A stretch of DNA of 64,000 nucleotides, taken from the NCBI RefSeq assembly GCF_020297055.1, contig NZ_JAIXCQ010000017.1:1-64000 (forward strand). The letters run 5' to 3'. The number at the start of each line of letters is the position of its first letter. Within the stretch, counting starts at the first letter, position 1. The position numbers were made by a program, and so were the translations under genes. Shown here piece by piece: positions 44,529 through 52,775 of the stretch. A model generated the notes under the pieces. That model had not been told where the DNA came from. It ran no database searches and was given only the letters and a program-made list of their open reading frames with translations. This DNA is from Isoptericola luteus. Its GTDB lineage: Bacteria; Actinomycetota; Actinomycetes; Actinomycetales; Cellulomonadaceae.

Positions 44529-45230
44529 TCAGTCGTCCGCGTCGAGGAGGGTGGTGATCCGCACGCCGTAGTCGCCGCCGTCGACGACGACGACCTCGCC
44601 CTTGGCGATGGTGCGGCCGTTGAGCTGGACGTCGGCGGGCGCACCGGCGGAACGGTCCAGCTCGACGACGGCGCCCGGCTCGAGGCCGAGCACGTCGCGC
44701 ACGGCCATCCGCGTGCGGCCCACGACGACCTCGACGCGCATCTGGACGTTGGAGATGCGGGCGAGGCGGTTGTCGGACACGACCGTGTCGCGCGGCGCCG
44801 ACGTCGTGCGGCGCGTGCGCACGGCGAACCAGCCGGCCGGCTCGTCGCCGCCCGTGAGCTCGAAGACCACGGACCCCCCGTCGGCGAGCAGCTCGGAGGC
44901 GTCACCCGGACGCACCTCGGTGAGCACTCCCGTCCCGGTCGCGGCGCCGGCGGCCTCCAGGGCCGGGCGCAGCACGTCGGTGACCTCCACGGGGCCGGCC
45001 TCGGACGCGTCGGCGAGCGACGCCTGGTCGACCAGCACGAGCGCCAGGTCGGTGCCGGCACCACCCACGTACGAGGCGAGGACGGTCGCGGCGCCGGCGG
45101 GGACGACGGGGGCCTGCTCGCGGCGCACGGCGCGCAGCGGGGCGGGGGTGGGGATCAGCGCGACCAGGGCCGCGGCGGCCTGGGTGGCGGCGTCGACGGC
45201 GGATCGGTCGGGGCTGGTGGCGGTGCTCAT
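44529..45230 (-). CDS. fliN: Flagellar motor switch protein FliN with an extra N-terminal domain
   Basis: 233 residues, about twice the size of E. coli FliN. The C-terminal SpoA domain (ISNVQMRVEVVVGRTRMAVRDVLGLEPGAVVELDRSAGAPADVQLNGRTIAKGEVVVVDGGDYGVRI) is standard. The first 145 residues form a separate domain (ASYVGGAGTDLALVLVDQASLAD...) resembling the CheC-like region of FliY. It forms the C-ring with FliM and FliG and may take part in signal reception, since FliM here lacks an obvious CheY-binding helix. Confidence 0.9.
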   Translation of the reverse strand: MSTATSPDRSAVDAATQAAAALVALIPTPAPLRAVRREQAPVVPAGAATVLASYVGGAGTDLALVLVDQASLADASEAGPVEVTDVLRPALEAAGAATGTGVLTEVRPGDASELLADGGSVVFELTGGDEPAGWFAVRTRRTTSAPRDTVVSDNRLARISNVQMRVEVVVGRTRMAVRDVLGLEPGAVVELDRSAGAPADVQLNGRTIAKGEVVVVDGGDYGVRITTLLDADD

Positions 45231-45233
45231 GGA

Positions 45234-46130
45234 TCAGTTCTCCTCGGTGGTGACGATGCGGCAGGCGAGGCGGGAGCCGGACGAGCCGGCGGCACCGCGG
45301 GCCAGGACGTGGCCGTCGACGACGACGTCGAGCGGGCGGGACTGGGGGTGCGGCAGGTGGACGACGTCCCCGACGGCGAGGTCGATGACCTGTCCCGGCG
45401 TCATCGAGGCGCCGGTGAGCCGGACGTCGACGTCGACGAGCGACCGCGAGACGTGCTTGCGGGCGCGCAGGGCGGCGTCGGCGGGGTCCTCGGTGGGGTT
45501 CGCCTCGCCGAGGTGCGGCATGAGCGCGACCGAGGGCAGCGCGAGCGTCGCGCGGGACGTGCGCTCACCGACCCGCAGCTGCAGGTCGGCGACGATCATG
45601 AGCTCCGCGCTCGGCGCCGCCTGCGCGAGCTGGGAGTTGTGCTGGATCGAGGAGATCTGCAGCGGCCCGTCGAGCAGGCGCCCGAGCGCGTGGCGCAGGT
45701 CGCGCAGCGTCTCGTTGACCAGCGTCGTCACCAGCACGCGCTCGACGTCGGTGAACTTGCGGTCGATCTCCGGGATGCTGGAGCCGGCGCCGAGCATGTG
45801 CGCGATCCACGTCAGGGCGTCGGTGTGCCCGAACTGCAGGACGGCGCGCGGCGCGACGCCGTCGAGCTCGCACACGACGAACGTCGTGGTGACCGGGAGG
45901 TCGGTGACGTAGTCCTCGTAGGTGCGCATGGTCACCGACGCGAGGGTGGCCTGCGAGACGACCCGCACCCGGGCCGTCAGCTGGGTGCCCCACTGGCGCG
46001 CGAAGCTCTCGAACGCCATCTCGAGGACGCGGTGATGCTCGCGCACGAGCGTGGTCGGTCGGCGGAAGTCGTAGACCTCCACCTTGCGCTGGGCTGCTGA
46101 TCCTGGGGATCCGACGGTTGGCGTGCTCAC
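45234..46130 (-). CDS. fliM: Flagellar motor switch protein FliM
   Basis: 298 residues. The middle domain (YDFRRPTTLVREHHRVLEMAFESFARQWGTQLTARVRV and AHMLGAGSS) and the C-terminal SpoA domain (VDVRLTGASMTPGQVIDLAVGDVVHL) are clear. The N-terminus has only about 18 residues before the core, and the LSQxEIDALL CheY-P binding helix is not seen. GTG start at 46130 with AGGA seven bases upstream, which is part of a GCATAGG box. It is the first gene of the fliM-flhB unit. Confidence 0.94.
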   Translation of the reverse strand: MSTPTVGSPGSAAQRKVEVYDFRRPTTLVREHHRVLEMAFESFARQWGTQLTARVRVVSQATLASVTMRTYEDYVTDLPVTTTFVVCELDGVAPRAVLQFGHTDALTWIAHMLGAGSSIPEIDRKFTDVERVLVTTLVNETLRDLRHALGRLLDGPLQISSIQHNSQLAQAAPSAELMIVADLQLRVGERTSRATLALPSVALMPHLGEANPTEDPADAALRARKHVSRSLVDVDVRLTGASMTPGQVIDLAVGDVVHLPHPQSRPLDVVVDGHVLARGAAGSSGSRLACRIVTTEEN

Positions 46131-46138
46131 GAGGCTGT

Positions 46139-46145
46139 CCTATGC
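46139..46145 (-). promoter_or_regulatory. GCATAGG box immediately upstream of fliM
   Basis: Minus strand reads TCCGCGCATAGGACAG, only 9 bases from the fliM GTG, so its AGGA also serves as ribosome site. CTCA lies 13 bases upstream. It follows the terminator at 46168-46196. Confidence 0.4.
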
Positions 46146-46167
46146 GCGGAGCACGGCGTGAGCCTGC

Positions 46168-46196
46168 GCGCGCGGGACCGGGCCGGCCCCGCGCGC
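46168..46196. terminator. GC-rich hairpin between motB and fliM
   Basis: GCGCGCGGG (46168-46176) pairs with CCCGCGCGC (46188-46196) around an 11-base loop. It probably ends the flgB-motB transcript and separates it from the fliM unit. Confidence 0.7.
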
Positions 46197-46243
46197 CCGG
46201 CGGCGGCGTCGCCACGGGTCCGTCCGGCGGACGACCTGCGGCG

Positions 46244-47074
46244 TCAGCTCGCGGAGTCGGGCCCCGCGGCGCCCCGGAGCACGTCCGGGATGAGCGCCCG
46301 CACGGCCTCGGGCTCGGCCGAGAGGACCACGACGTCGACCCGGCGGTTGGCCGCGAGCGACTTCGCGTCCCGGCCCTCGGCGAGCGGCCGCGCGGAGCCG
46401 AAGCCGACCGCGGCGATCTTCTCGGCGTCGGTGACCCGCATGGACACGAGATGACGGAGCACGGCCGTGGCGCGCGCGGCGGACAGCTCCCAGTTCGTCG
46501 GGTAGAACGAGTGGTGCAGCGCGATCTCGTCGGCGTGGCCCTCGACCCGGATCTCGTACGGCGTCGGCTTCAGGGTCGGTCCGACGACCTTGAGCACCTT
46601 GCGGGCGTCGGAGGTGAGGTCGGCGCTGGAGGAGGAGAAGAACGTGTCGGCGGACACCAGCCGCACCGTCAGGCCACGCTCGTCGATCTCGAAGCGGACG
46701 TCGTCGGACATGCCGCGGTCGGCGAGGTCGCGGGCCATGGCGTCTCGCAGGGCGGTGAGGTCCGCCACCTCGGCGACGGCACGCTCGAGCTCCGTGTCGG
46801 TCTCCGGCTCCTCCTCGGCCGGGATCGTCACCTGTGCCTCGACGACGTCGGCGTCGGGCACGGTGCCGAAGCCGGCCGCGAGCGACGACTTGAGCTCCTG
46901 GTACTTGCCCTGGTCCACGGAGCTGATGGCGAACAGGATGATGAACAGGCACATGAGCACGGTGACCATGTCCATGTAGGACACCATCCACCGGCCGCTG
47001 CCGCTGCTGTCGTGGCCGCCTCCGCCGTCGTCGCCCCCGCCGCCGCGGGCGGTCCTGCGGCGCCGGGACGTCAC
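46244..47074 (-). CDS. motB: Flagellar motor stator protein MotB
   Basis: 276 residues from a GTG at 47074 that overlaps the motA stop (GTGA). A Gly/Arg/Asp-rich N-terminus precedes the membrane helix SYMDMVTVLMCLFIILFAI, whose Asp is the ion-binding residue. The C-terminal OmpA-like peptidoglycan-binding domain shows VEGHADEIALHHSFYPTNWELSAARATAVLRHL. It anchors the stator to the wall and works with MotA. Confidence 0.95.
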   Translation of the reverse strand: MTSRRRRTARGGGGDDGGGGHDSSGSGRWMVSYMDMVTVLMCLFIILFAISSVDQGKYQELKSSLAAGFGTVPDADVVEAQVTIPAEEEPETDTELERAVAEVADLTALRDAMARDLADRGMSDDVRFEIDERGLTVRLVSADTFFSSSSADLTSDARKVLKVVGPTLKPTPYEIRVEGHADEIALHHSFYPTNWELSAARATAVLRHLVSMRVTDAEKIAAVGFGSARPLAEGRDAKSLAANRRVDVVVLSAEPEAVRALIPDVLRGAAGPDSAS

Positions 47075-47844
47075 GCCGCCTCCTCGAGCGGCACGGCGCC
47101 CTCGGGGACCATCGTGCGCAGGCGCTCGTCGATCACGCGGGCACGGGTCCCCGCCTGGATCGACATGTAGCCCTCGAGCAGCACGGTGAGCCGCTCGATC
47201 TCCAGGTCGGACAGACGCTTGAGCTTGGCGCCCAGCGGCAGCCAGATGAAGTTCGCCGACATGATGCCCCACAGGGTCGCGATGAACGCCGCGGCGATCA
47301 TCGGGCCGAGCTTCGACGGGTCGGACAGGTTCTCCAGCACGTGGGTGAGGGAGACGACGGTGCCGATGATGCCGATGGTCGGCGCGTACCCGCCGATGCC
47401 GTTGACGAACCCGTACGCGACGGCGTCCTCGCGGGCCTTGGTCTCGATGCGCTCCTCCAGCAGGGTGCGCAGCTGGTCGGCGTCCGCACCGTCCGCCAGC
47501 GACTGCAGGGCGCTGCGCTGGAACGGGTCGTCCGTCTTCTGGGACTCCGCCTCGAGGGCGAGCAGCCCGCCGTCGTTCTGGACCACCTCGGCGGCGCGCA
47601 CGACGTCGACGATCGCCGCCCCGGGCTGCGCGGCCTTGGCGACGAACGCCTGGGGAAGCATCTTGACCGCGGCGCGCGCGTCCTTCAGGGTGCCGGACGC
47701 GAGCGCGGCCGCGATGCTGCCGCCGAGGACCAGGATGATCGGGGCGGGCAGCAGGATGGACTGGAGGTGCGCGCCCTCGAGCATCACCATCGCGACGAGA
47801 GAGCCGAACGCGATGATGATGCCGATGATGGTTGCGGGGTCCAT
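47071..47844 (-). CDS. motA: Flagellar motor stator protein MotA
   Basis: 257 residues with four membrane helices. IIGIIIAFGSLVAMVMLEGAHLQSILLPAPIILVLGG at the N-terminus and YGFVNGIGGYAPTIGIIGTVVSLTHVLENL in the third helix region are typical, and Arg/Glu residues lie in the cytoplasmic loop. It forms the ion channel with MotB. It directly follows flbD and is coupled to motB. Confidence 0.96.
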   Translation of the reverse strand: MDPATIIGIIIAFGSLVAMVMLEGAHLQSILLPAPIILVLGGSIAAALASGTLKDARAAVKMLPQAFVAKAAQPGAAIVDVVRAAEVVQNDGGLLALEAESQKTDDPFQRSALQSLADGADADQLRTLLEERIETKAREDAVAYGFVNGIGGYAPTIGIIGTVVSLTHVLENLSDPSKLGPMIAAAFIATLWGIMSANFIWLPLGAKLKRLSDLEIERLTVLLEGYMSIQAGTRARVIDERLRTMVPEGAVPLEEAA

Positions 47845-47846
47845 GG

Positions 47847-48170
47847 CTATCTCGTCCTCGGGTCGGTGGTGAAGGGTGCGGGGCCGGTGGAGCGGTCGGG
47901 CGTGTCGTCGAGCGCGGGCACGGCCGCGAGACCTGGCCGGGTACCGGCCACGGGCCGGGGGCCGTCCGTCTCCGGCAGGGCTCGGGCCATGGCCAGCACG
48001 CGCGCCTTGTGCTCCTCGACCAGGCGGATCACTTCTTCCATCGGCTCGGTGACGATGTAGCGCGAGCCGTCGATCAGCGTCACCCGGGTGTCCGGGTTGG
48101 TCTCGACGCGCGCCACCAGGTCGGCGTTGATCGCGATGCGCTCCGCGCTGAACCGCGTGAGGACGATCAC
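47847..48170 (-). CDS. flbD: FlbD-family flagellar protein
   Basis: 107 residues from a GTG at 48170 with GGAGG upstream. The first 65 residues (IVLTRFSAERIAINADLVARVETNPDTRVTLIDGSRYIVTEPMEEVIRLVEEHKARVL) match the small FlbD family found between flgE and motA in many flagellar operons. A disordered Pro/Asp-rich tail of about 40 residues is added. Its role is unclear. It ends 2 bases before motA. Confidence 0.9.
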   Translation of the reverse strand: MIVLTRFSAERIAINADLVARVETNPDTRVTLIDGSRYIVTEPMEEVIRLVEEHKARVLAMARALPETDGPRPVAGTRPGLAAVPALDDTPDRSTGPAPFTTDPRTR

Positions 48171-48208
48171 GGGTGCCTCCTTCCGGCAGGGTCGACGGCG
48201 GTCACGGG

Positions 48209-49390
48209 TCAGCGCTTGAGGTTGACGAGCTCGGTCAGCACCTCGTCGGCCGTGGTGATCACCCGGGAGTTCGCCTGGAACCCACGCTGCGACACGATGA
48301 GGTTCGTGAACTCCTGGGAGAGGTCCACGTTGGACATCTCGAGCGCGCCCGAGGTGATGCCGCCCAGGCCCTGGGTGCCCGCGGCGCCCACGACGAGGTC
48401 GCCGGCGCTCTGGTTCGCGGCGTACAGCGAGCCGCCCGCCTTCTCCAGGCCCTCCGGGTTGGTGAAGGTCGCGAGGGCCACCTGGCCGAGCACCTCGGTG
48501 GTGCCGTTCGAGTAGCGGCCCACGATCGAGCCGTCGCCGGACACGGAGTAGCTGGTCAGGGAGCCGGCCGCGCGGCCGTCGGCGTCCTCGACGGCGACGT
48601 TCGACAGCTCCGCGTAGGAGGTGACGCCCGCGAGGTCGACGTCGACGCCGCCCACGGTGAGCGTGCCACCGCCCGAGAGCACACCGTTCGTGAACGTGAG
48701 GTCCTGCGGACCCTCGAGAGCGGCCCCCGTCTCGCCGTCCTTGGCACTGACGGACCAGGTGCCCCCCGTCGCCGTGAAGACCAGCGAGAGTCGGCTCGCG
48801 CCGCCACGGACGTCGAAGACCTCGACGTCGCGCACGATCTCGGTGCCGTCCGCGGCGTCCGAGGGCAGGTTCCCGCCCAGGCGCACGTTCGTCGTCGCCT
48901 GCGGCTGGACGACGTCGCCCACGGGGATGGTGAGGGGGCCGAGCGGGCTGCTCGAGTTGATCTGCCCGTCCACGGCGGTCCAGCCCTGGACCATGTCGCC
49001 GTCGGCGTTGACCAGGCGGCCCGCCCCGTCGAAGTTGAACGCGCCGTTGCGGGTGTAGAACTCCTGCCCGCCGCGCTCGACGACGAAGAAGCCCTCGCCG
49101 TCGATCATGAGGTCGGTCGCCACGCCCGTCGTCTGGGCCGCGCCCTGCGTGAACTGGGTGGTGATCGCGCTGGTGGTCACGCCCAGGCCGATCTGCGCCG
49201 GGTTGGTGCCGCCGGCCTGGTCGGCCGGGGCGGTGCCCGCCGCGACGAGCTGGGACAGGGTGTCCTGGAACTGGGTGCGCGAGGACTTGAAGCCGGTCGT
49301 GTTGACGTTGGCGATGTTGTTGCCCGTGACGTCCAGCATGGTCTGGTGGGCGCGCAGGCCGGAGATCCCGGTGTTGAGAGAGCGGAGCAC
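48209..49390 (-). CDS. flgE: Flagellar hook protein FlgE
   Basis: 393 residues. The N-terminal rod/hook motif MLRSLNTGISGLRAHQTMLDVTGNNIANVNTTGFKSSR and the C-terminal YAANQSAGDLVVGAAGTQGLGGITSGALEMSNVDLSQEFTNLIVSQRGFQANSRVITTADEVL are both complete. It polymerises into the hook outside the cell and is exported by the type III apparatus. It lies 15 bases after flgD. Confidence 0.96.
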   Translation of the reverse strand: MLRSLNTGISGLRAHQTMLDVTGNNIANVNTTGFKSSRTQFQDTLSQLVAAGTAPADQAGGTNPAQIGLGVTTSAITTQFTQGAAQTTGVATDLMIDGEGFFVVERGGQEFYTRNGAFNFDGAGRLVNADGDMVQGWTAVDGQINSSSPLGPLTIPVGDVVQPQATTNVRLGGNLPSDAADGTEIVRDVEVFDVRGGASRLSLVFTATGGTWSVSAKDGETGAALEGPQDLTFTNGVLSGGGTLTVGGVDVDLAGVTSYAELSNVAVEDADGRAAGSLTSYSVSGDGSIVGRYSNGTTEVLGQVALATFTNPEGLEKAGGSLYAANQSAGDLVVGAAGTQGLGGITSGALEMSNVDLSQEFTNLIVSQRGFQANSRVITTADEVLTELVNLKR

Positions 49391-49405
49391 GATGGTCCTT
49401 TCGGG

Positions 49406-49990
49406 TCAGGCGGCGTCGCCGCTGCCGGAGCTGTCGGTGGCGCCGTCCGTGGCAGCCGGGCTGTCGGCGGCGTCCGTGCCGTCCGTGGGGCCGTCCGTGG
49501 GGCCGCCCAGGTGGGCGACCGCGGAGACCTGGTCGAGGTCGACCGTCGTACCGTCGACGGTCACGGTGGGGACCCCGGCGCGGTACGAGACCGCCGTGGC
49601 GGTGCCCGTGTGCTCCACGCCGTCCGCGTCGAGGTAGGACACCCGCTGGCCGAGCAGGTCGGCCGCGGCGCTGCGCATCTGGAGCGCGAACGACTCCTGC
49701 TGGCGCAGGTTCGTCTCGGAGACGAGCTCGCTCATCGAGGTGAGCGCCTCCATCATCGCCAGCGAGGTCGTCTGGGAGACGATCTCGCCGGTGTCCATGG
49801 AGCTGGCCGGGTCCTGGTTGCGCAGCTGGGTGACCAGCAGCTCGAGGAACAGCTCGGAGTCGTACTCCTGCTTCGGCGTGCGGCCGGTCGAGGCCGTCGA
49901 GGCCGTCGACGAGGTCGCCCACGCTTCCCCGGTGGCGGGCACCGACCCGTACGCGGGGGTGGACGTTGCTGCGGACACGGCGTCTGGCAC
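49406..49990 (-). CDS. flgD: Flagellar hook assembly protein FlgD
   Basis: 194 residues. The conserved core is DSELFLELLVTQLRNQDPASSMDTGEIVSQTTSLAMMEALTSMSEL; the C-terminal half is a short beta domain and a Thr/Asp-rich tail. It caps the growing hook. The GTG at 49990 is the start; fliK ends 12 bases upstream. Confidence 0.94.
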   Translation of the reverse strand: MPDAVSAATSTPAYGSVPATGEAWATSSTASTASTGRTPKQEYDSELFLELLVTQLRNQDPASSMDTGEIVSQTTSLAMMEALTSMSELVSETNLRQQESFALQMRSAAADLLGQRVSYLDADGVEHTGTATAVSYRAGVPTVTVDGTTVDLDQVSAVAHLGGPTDGPTDGTDAADSPAATDGATDSSGSGDAA

Positions 49991-50002
49991 GACGCTCCCT
50001 TC

Positions 50003-51649
50003 TCAGACGAGGACGTCGAGGCGCCGGGTGGCGCCGAACGTCCCGTCCTTCACTGTCGGCTGGTCGGTGGTGTCGGTGGTGGACGGATCCGGGGCGGCCC
50101 CGCGGGCGGCCGTGACGGGGGCCCGGTCGGCTCCCCGGCCGTGGGCGTCGCCCGGCGCCTGGCGTCCTGCGCCCGAGCCGTCCGCCTGCGACCCGCCCTG
50201 ACCGGTCGTGGACGGCGTGTCCGACGACGAGACGCTCAGCGTCGCCGTGGGAGCGATGCCCGCGAGGTCGCGGCGGAGGTCGGCGGTGAGCCCGCGCAGG
50301 GCCTCCCGGCCGGTGTCGTGCGGCGCGAACAGCTCGATGCGCACGTCGGCCCCGGTGATGTGGGCGCGCACGGTCACCGGTCCGAGGTTCTCGGGCGTGA
50401 CCGACAGCGTGAGCACGTGGTCGCCGTCGCCCGCCGCGAGGAGCTGGAACGTCGGTCCGCTCACCTGGGTGCGCAGCGGCACGGGCGGCTGCGGCGGCGT
50501 CGGGACCGGCGCGGGGGCGGCAGGTGTGGCGGCGGCCGACGACGCCGGGACGGCAGGGGCCTGGACCGGTGCTGCGGCGGCCTGGTCCACCCCGGCGGTC
50601 GGCGCGGCAGCGCCCGGGGTGCCGGGCAGCGCCTCGGTCCCCCCCGCGCCGCGGGCACCCGCGACCGCCGGCGCGCTCGCGACGGGGGCCGGGCCGGACA
50701 AGGTGGTGAAGGTTGGGGTCGACGGCGGCGCGTCGGTCGGGCGGGCCGCCGCGGCAGGTCCCACCGCCGGCGACGCCGGGGCCTGGGGGTCCGGGCCGAC
50801 GGAGCCGGCCGTCGGGAGCGCCGCCGAGGACCGGCCCGCCTCGACCGGTGCGACCGACTCGACCGACTGCTGGGCCACTGAGGCCCGGGCGGCCGACCCG
50901 TCGGGCGCGCCCGGGGACACGGCCGCCGTCTGGCCCGGCCTGGCCGGACCGGCCGGACCGGCCGGACCGGCCGGCGGTTGAGCCGCCGGGGCCGTCTCGG
51001 TCGCCTGGCCGGTCGCCTGCCCGGGCGCCTGGCCGGGCGCCTGGCCGGGCGCCTGGCCGGGCGCCTGGCCGGGCGCCTGGCCGGGCGCCTGGCCGGGCGC
51101 CTGGTCGGCCGTCGAGCCGAGCCCGGCCGGCGCGGACGACGCGGACGACGCGGAGGCCTGGGGGGCCGGCCCGGCGGGCTCGGCCGATGACAGCGACGGC
51201 GGCACGGCGTCCGCGAGCGTGTCGCCCGCGGGCACGTCGCCCGCGGGCACGTCGCCCGCGGGCACGGAACCGTGCGGCACCGTGCCCTCCGACACGGCGC
51301 CCTCGGGCGACGCACCCTCGGCGCCGCTCACGGCGCCGAGGAGGCGGCCGGCTCCGGGGAACGCGGCGTCCGTCGGCGGGGGCGAGACCGGGAGCGGCAG
51401 GGCTCCGGCCTCGGTCGGGCCTGCGAGGGCAGCCGCCCGCGCACCGGTGTCGGCGTCCCCGAGGGCGCCCGCGCCGGAGCCCTGGCCCGGGGCCGGGTCC
51501 GGAGCGTCGTCCTGGCCGGCGGCGCTCGCCAGGGCGCGCCCGAAGTCGTCGGACCGGGCGGCGGCGTGCTCGCCGCCGGCTGCCGGACGGTTGCGGGCCG
51601 GTGCGGGCACGCCGGCGAACGGCGCGCTGGTGGGAGTCGTCAGTGTCAT
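50003..51649 (-). CDS. fliK: Flagellar hook-length control protein FliK
   Basis: 548 residues. The C-terminal FliK domain is visible as DHVLTLSVTPENLGPVTVRAHITGADVRIELFAPHDTGREALRGLTADLRRDLAGIAPTATLSVSS. The preceding 400 residues are a disordered Pro/Ala/Gly ruler with many short repeats, including GQAP in tandem. In FliK the ruler length sets hook length, so expansion or loss of the 12-bp repeats could change it. It lies between the NlpC/P60 gene and flgD. Confidence 0.9.
   Translation of the reverse strand: MTLTTPTSAPFAGVPAPARNRPAAGGEHAAARSDDFGRALASAAGQDDAPDPAPGQGSGAGALGDADTGARAAALAGPTEAGALPLPVSPPPTDAAFPGAGRLLGAVSGAEGASPEGAVSEGTVPHGSVPAGDVPAGDVPAGDTLADAVPPSLSSAEPAGPAPQASASSASSAPAGLGSTADQAPGQAPGQAPGQAPGQAPGQAPGQAPGQATGQATETAPAAQPPAGPAGPAGPARPGQTAAVSPGAPDGSAARASVAQQSVESVAPVEAGRSSAALPTAGSVGPDPQAPASPAVGPAAAARPTDAPPSTPTFTTLSGPAPVASAPAVAGARGAGGTEALPGTPGAAAPTAGVDQAAAAPVQAPAVPASSAAATPAAPAPVPTPPQPPVPLRTQVSGPTFQLLAAGDGDHVLTLSVTPENLGPVTVRAHITGADVRIELFAPHDTGREALRGLTADLRRDLAGIAPTATLSVSSSDTPSTTGQGGSQADGSGAGRQAPGDAHGRGADRAPVTAARGAAPDPSTTDTTDQPTVKDGTFGATRRLDVLV
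51003..51114. repeat. 12-bp in-frame tandem repeats in fliK
   Basis: A GCCTGGCCGGGC unit repeats about seven times unchanged, with two variant copies at one end, encoding GQAP/GQAT. Nearby 50943-50985 carries 9-bp GPA-encoding repeats. Confidence 0.93.
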
Positions 51650-51660
51650 GGGTCGGCGCC

Positions 51661-52335
51661 TCAGTCGAGGATGCGTCGGATGGTGGTGACGCGATCGTCG
51701 GTGATGCTCGCGATCTCGACGGTCTTGCCCGGCCGCGGCGAGTGGATCATCTGCCCGTCACCCAGGTAGATGCCGACGTGCTTGCCGCCACGCTGGATGA
51801 TGAGGTCGCCGGCGCGGGCCTCGGCGAGCGACCCGATGGTGGTGCCCTCGCGCATCTGGTCGCGGGCGACGCGTGGCAGGTCGATGCCGTGCCGCGAGTA
51901 GGTGAGGTGCACCAGGCCGGAGCAGTCGAGGCCGCCCTCGGCGAGCGACTCGCCGCCCCACACGTACGGGGTGCCGAGGTACTCCTTCGCGGTCTCCACG
52001 ATCTGCTGCCCCTTGGCGGCGCCGGCGTCGGTGGACGCCGGGGCGCTCGTGGCCGTCCCGGTGCCCGTCGTCGTCGCGGCGCCCACCACCCCGCCCAGGG
52101 GCTGGGTGGTGGTGACGCCCGGCGCCGGGGTGCCCGGAAGCTGGGCCGTGAGGTTCGTGAGATCGGTGCCGGTGGCCGCGGCCAGCGCGGACGCGAACTG
52201 GGTGGCGTTCTGCTGGGTCGCCGCCGACGTCGCCGTGGCGGTGCCCGCCGTCGCGGTGGTGCGCCCCGCGGCGACGTCCTGCAGCGTGGCGATCTGGGTG
52301 CGGATCTCGCCGACCCGGGTCAGCGCTTCGGTCAT
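51661..52335 (-). CDS. NlpC/P60 peptidoglycan hydrolase of the flagellar operon
   Basis: 224 residues from the ATG at 52335. A coiled N-terminus (TEALTRVGEIRTQIATLQDV) and a Thr/Ala linker lead to an NlpC/P60 domain. That domain has the catalytic Cys in LDCSGLVHL, His in GGKHVGIYLG and the following His in MIHSPRP. It has no signal peptide, so export by the flagellar apparatus is likely. It probably opens the wall for the rod, as FlgJ does in Gram-negative bacteria. It sits between fliJ and fliK. Confidence 0.88.
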   Translation of the reverse strand: MTEALTRVGEIRTQIATLQDVAAGRTTATAGTATATSAATQQNATQFASALAAATGTDLTNLTAQLPGTPAPGVTTTQPLGGVVGAATTTGTGTATSAPASTDAGAAKGQQIVETAKEYLGTPYVWGGESLAEGGLDCSGLVHLTYSRHGIDLPRVARDQMREGTTIGSLAEARAGDLIIQRGGKHVGIYLGDGQMIHSPRPGKTVEIASITDDRVTTIRRILD

Positions 52336-52337
52336 GC

Positions 52338-52775
52338 TCACGGTCCTGCGGTCCTTCCCGATGTCCGGTGCCACGCCGACGAGGCGACCTCGTCGAGCGC
52401 GGCCTGCTCCGTGCGGCCCTCGGCGAGGGCAGCGGCGCGGTCGTGCCGTTCCTGGAGCTTTTCCAGCCCCATGGCCTCGCTGCGGGCCTGCTGCAGCGCG
52501 GCGCGTGCCTCGTCCACGGTCTGCGCCTTGAGGCGCACCTCGGACTCGAGCACGGAGTACATGGCGCCGGCCGCGGCTCGCGACGCGGCCAGGGCCGCGA
52601 GCGAGGCGCTGGTGCCTGCCCCTTCCGGAGAGCTCTCGACGTAGGCGGCGAGACCGCCCGCCCGCTCGAGGGCGCCGTCGAGCTCCGCGCCGGCGCCCGC
52701 CAGCCGCAGCTTCGCCCGGTCCTCGGTGAGCTTGCGCAGACGCAGCACGCCTGCGAGCCGGAACGTGTTCGCCAT
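52338..52775 (-). CDS. fliJ: Flagellar export protein FliJ
   Basis: 145 residues, predicted as one long coiled coil of two antiparallel helices. It begins MANTFRLAGVLRLRKLTEDRAKLRLA, which is typical of FliJ. FliJ binds the FliI ring centre and FlhA. Sequence identity in this family is low; the call also uses its position after fliI (ATG overlaps the fliI stop). Confidence 0.85.
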   Translation of the reverse strand: MANTFRLAGVLRLRKLTEDRAKLRLAGAGAELDGALERAGGLAAYVESSPEGAGTSASLAALAASRAAAGAMYSVLESEVRLKAQTVDEARAALQQARSEAMGLEKLQERHDRAAALAEGRTEQAALDEVASSAWHRTSGRTAGP

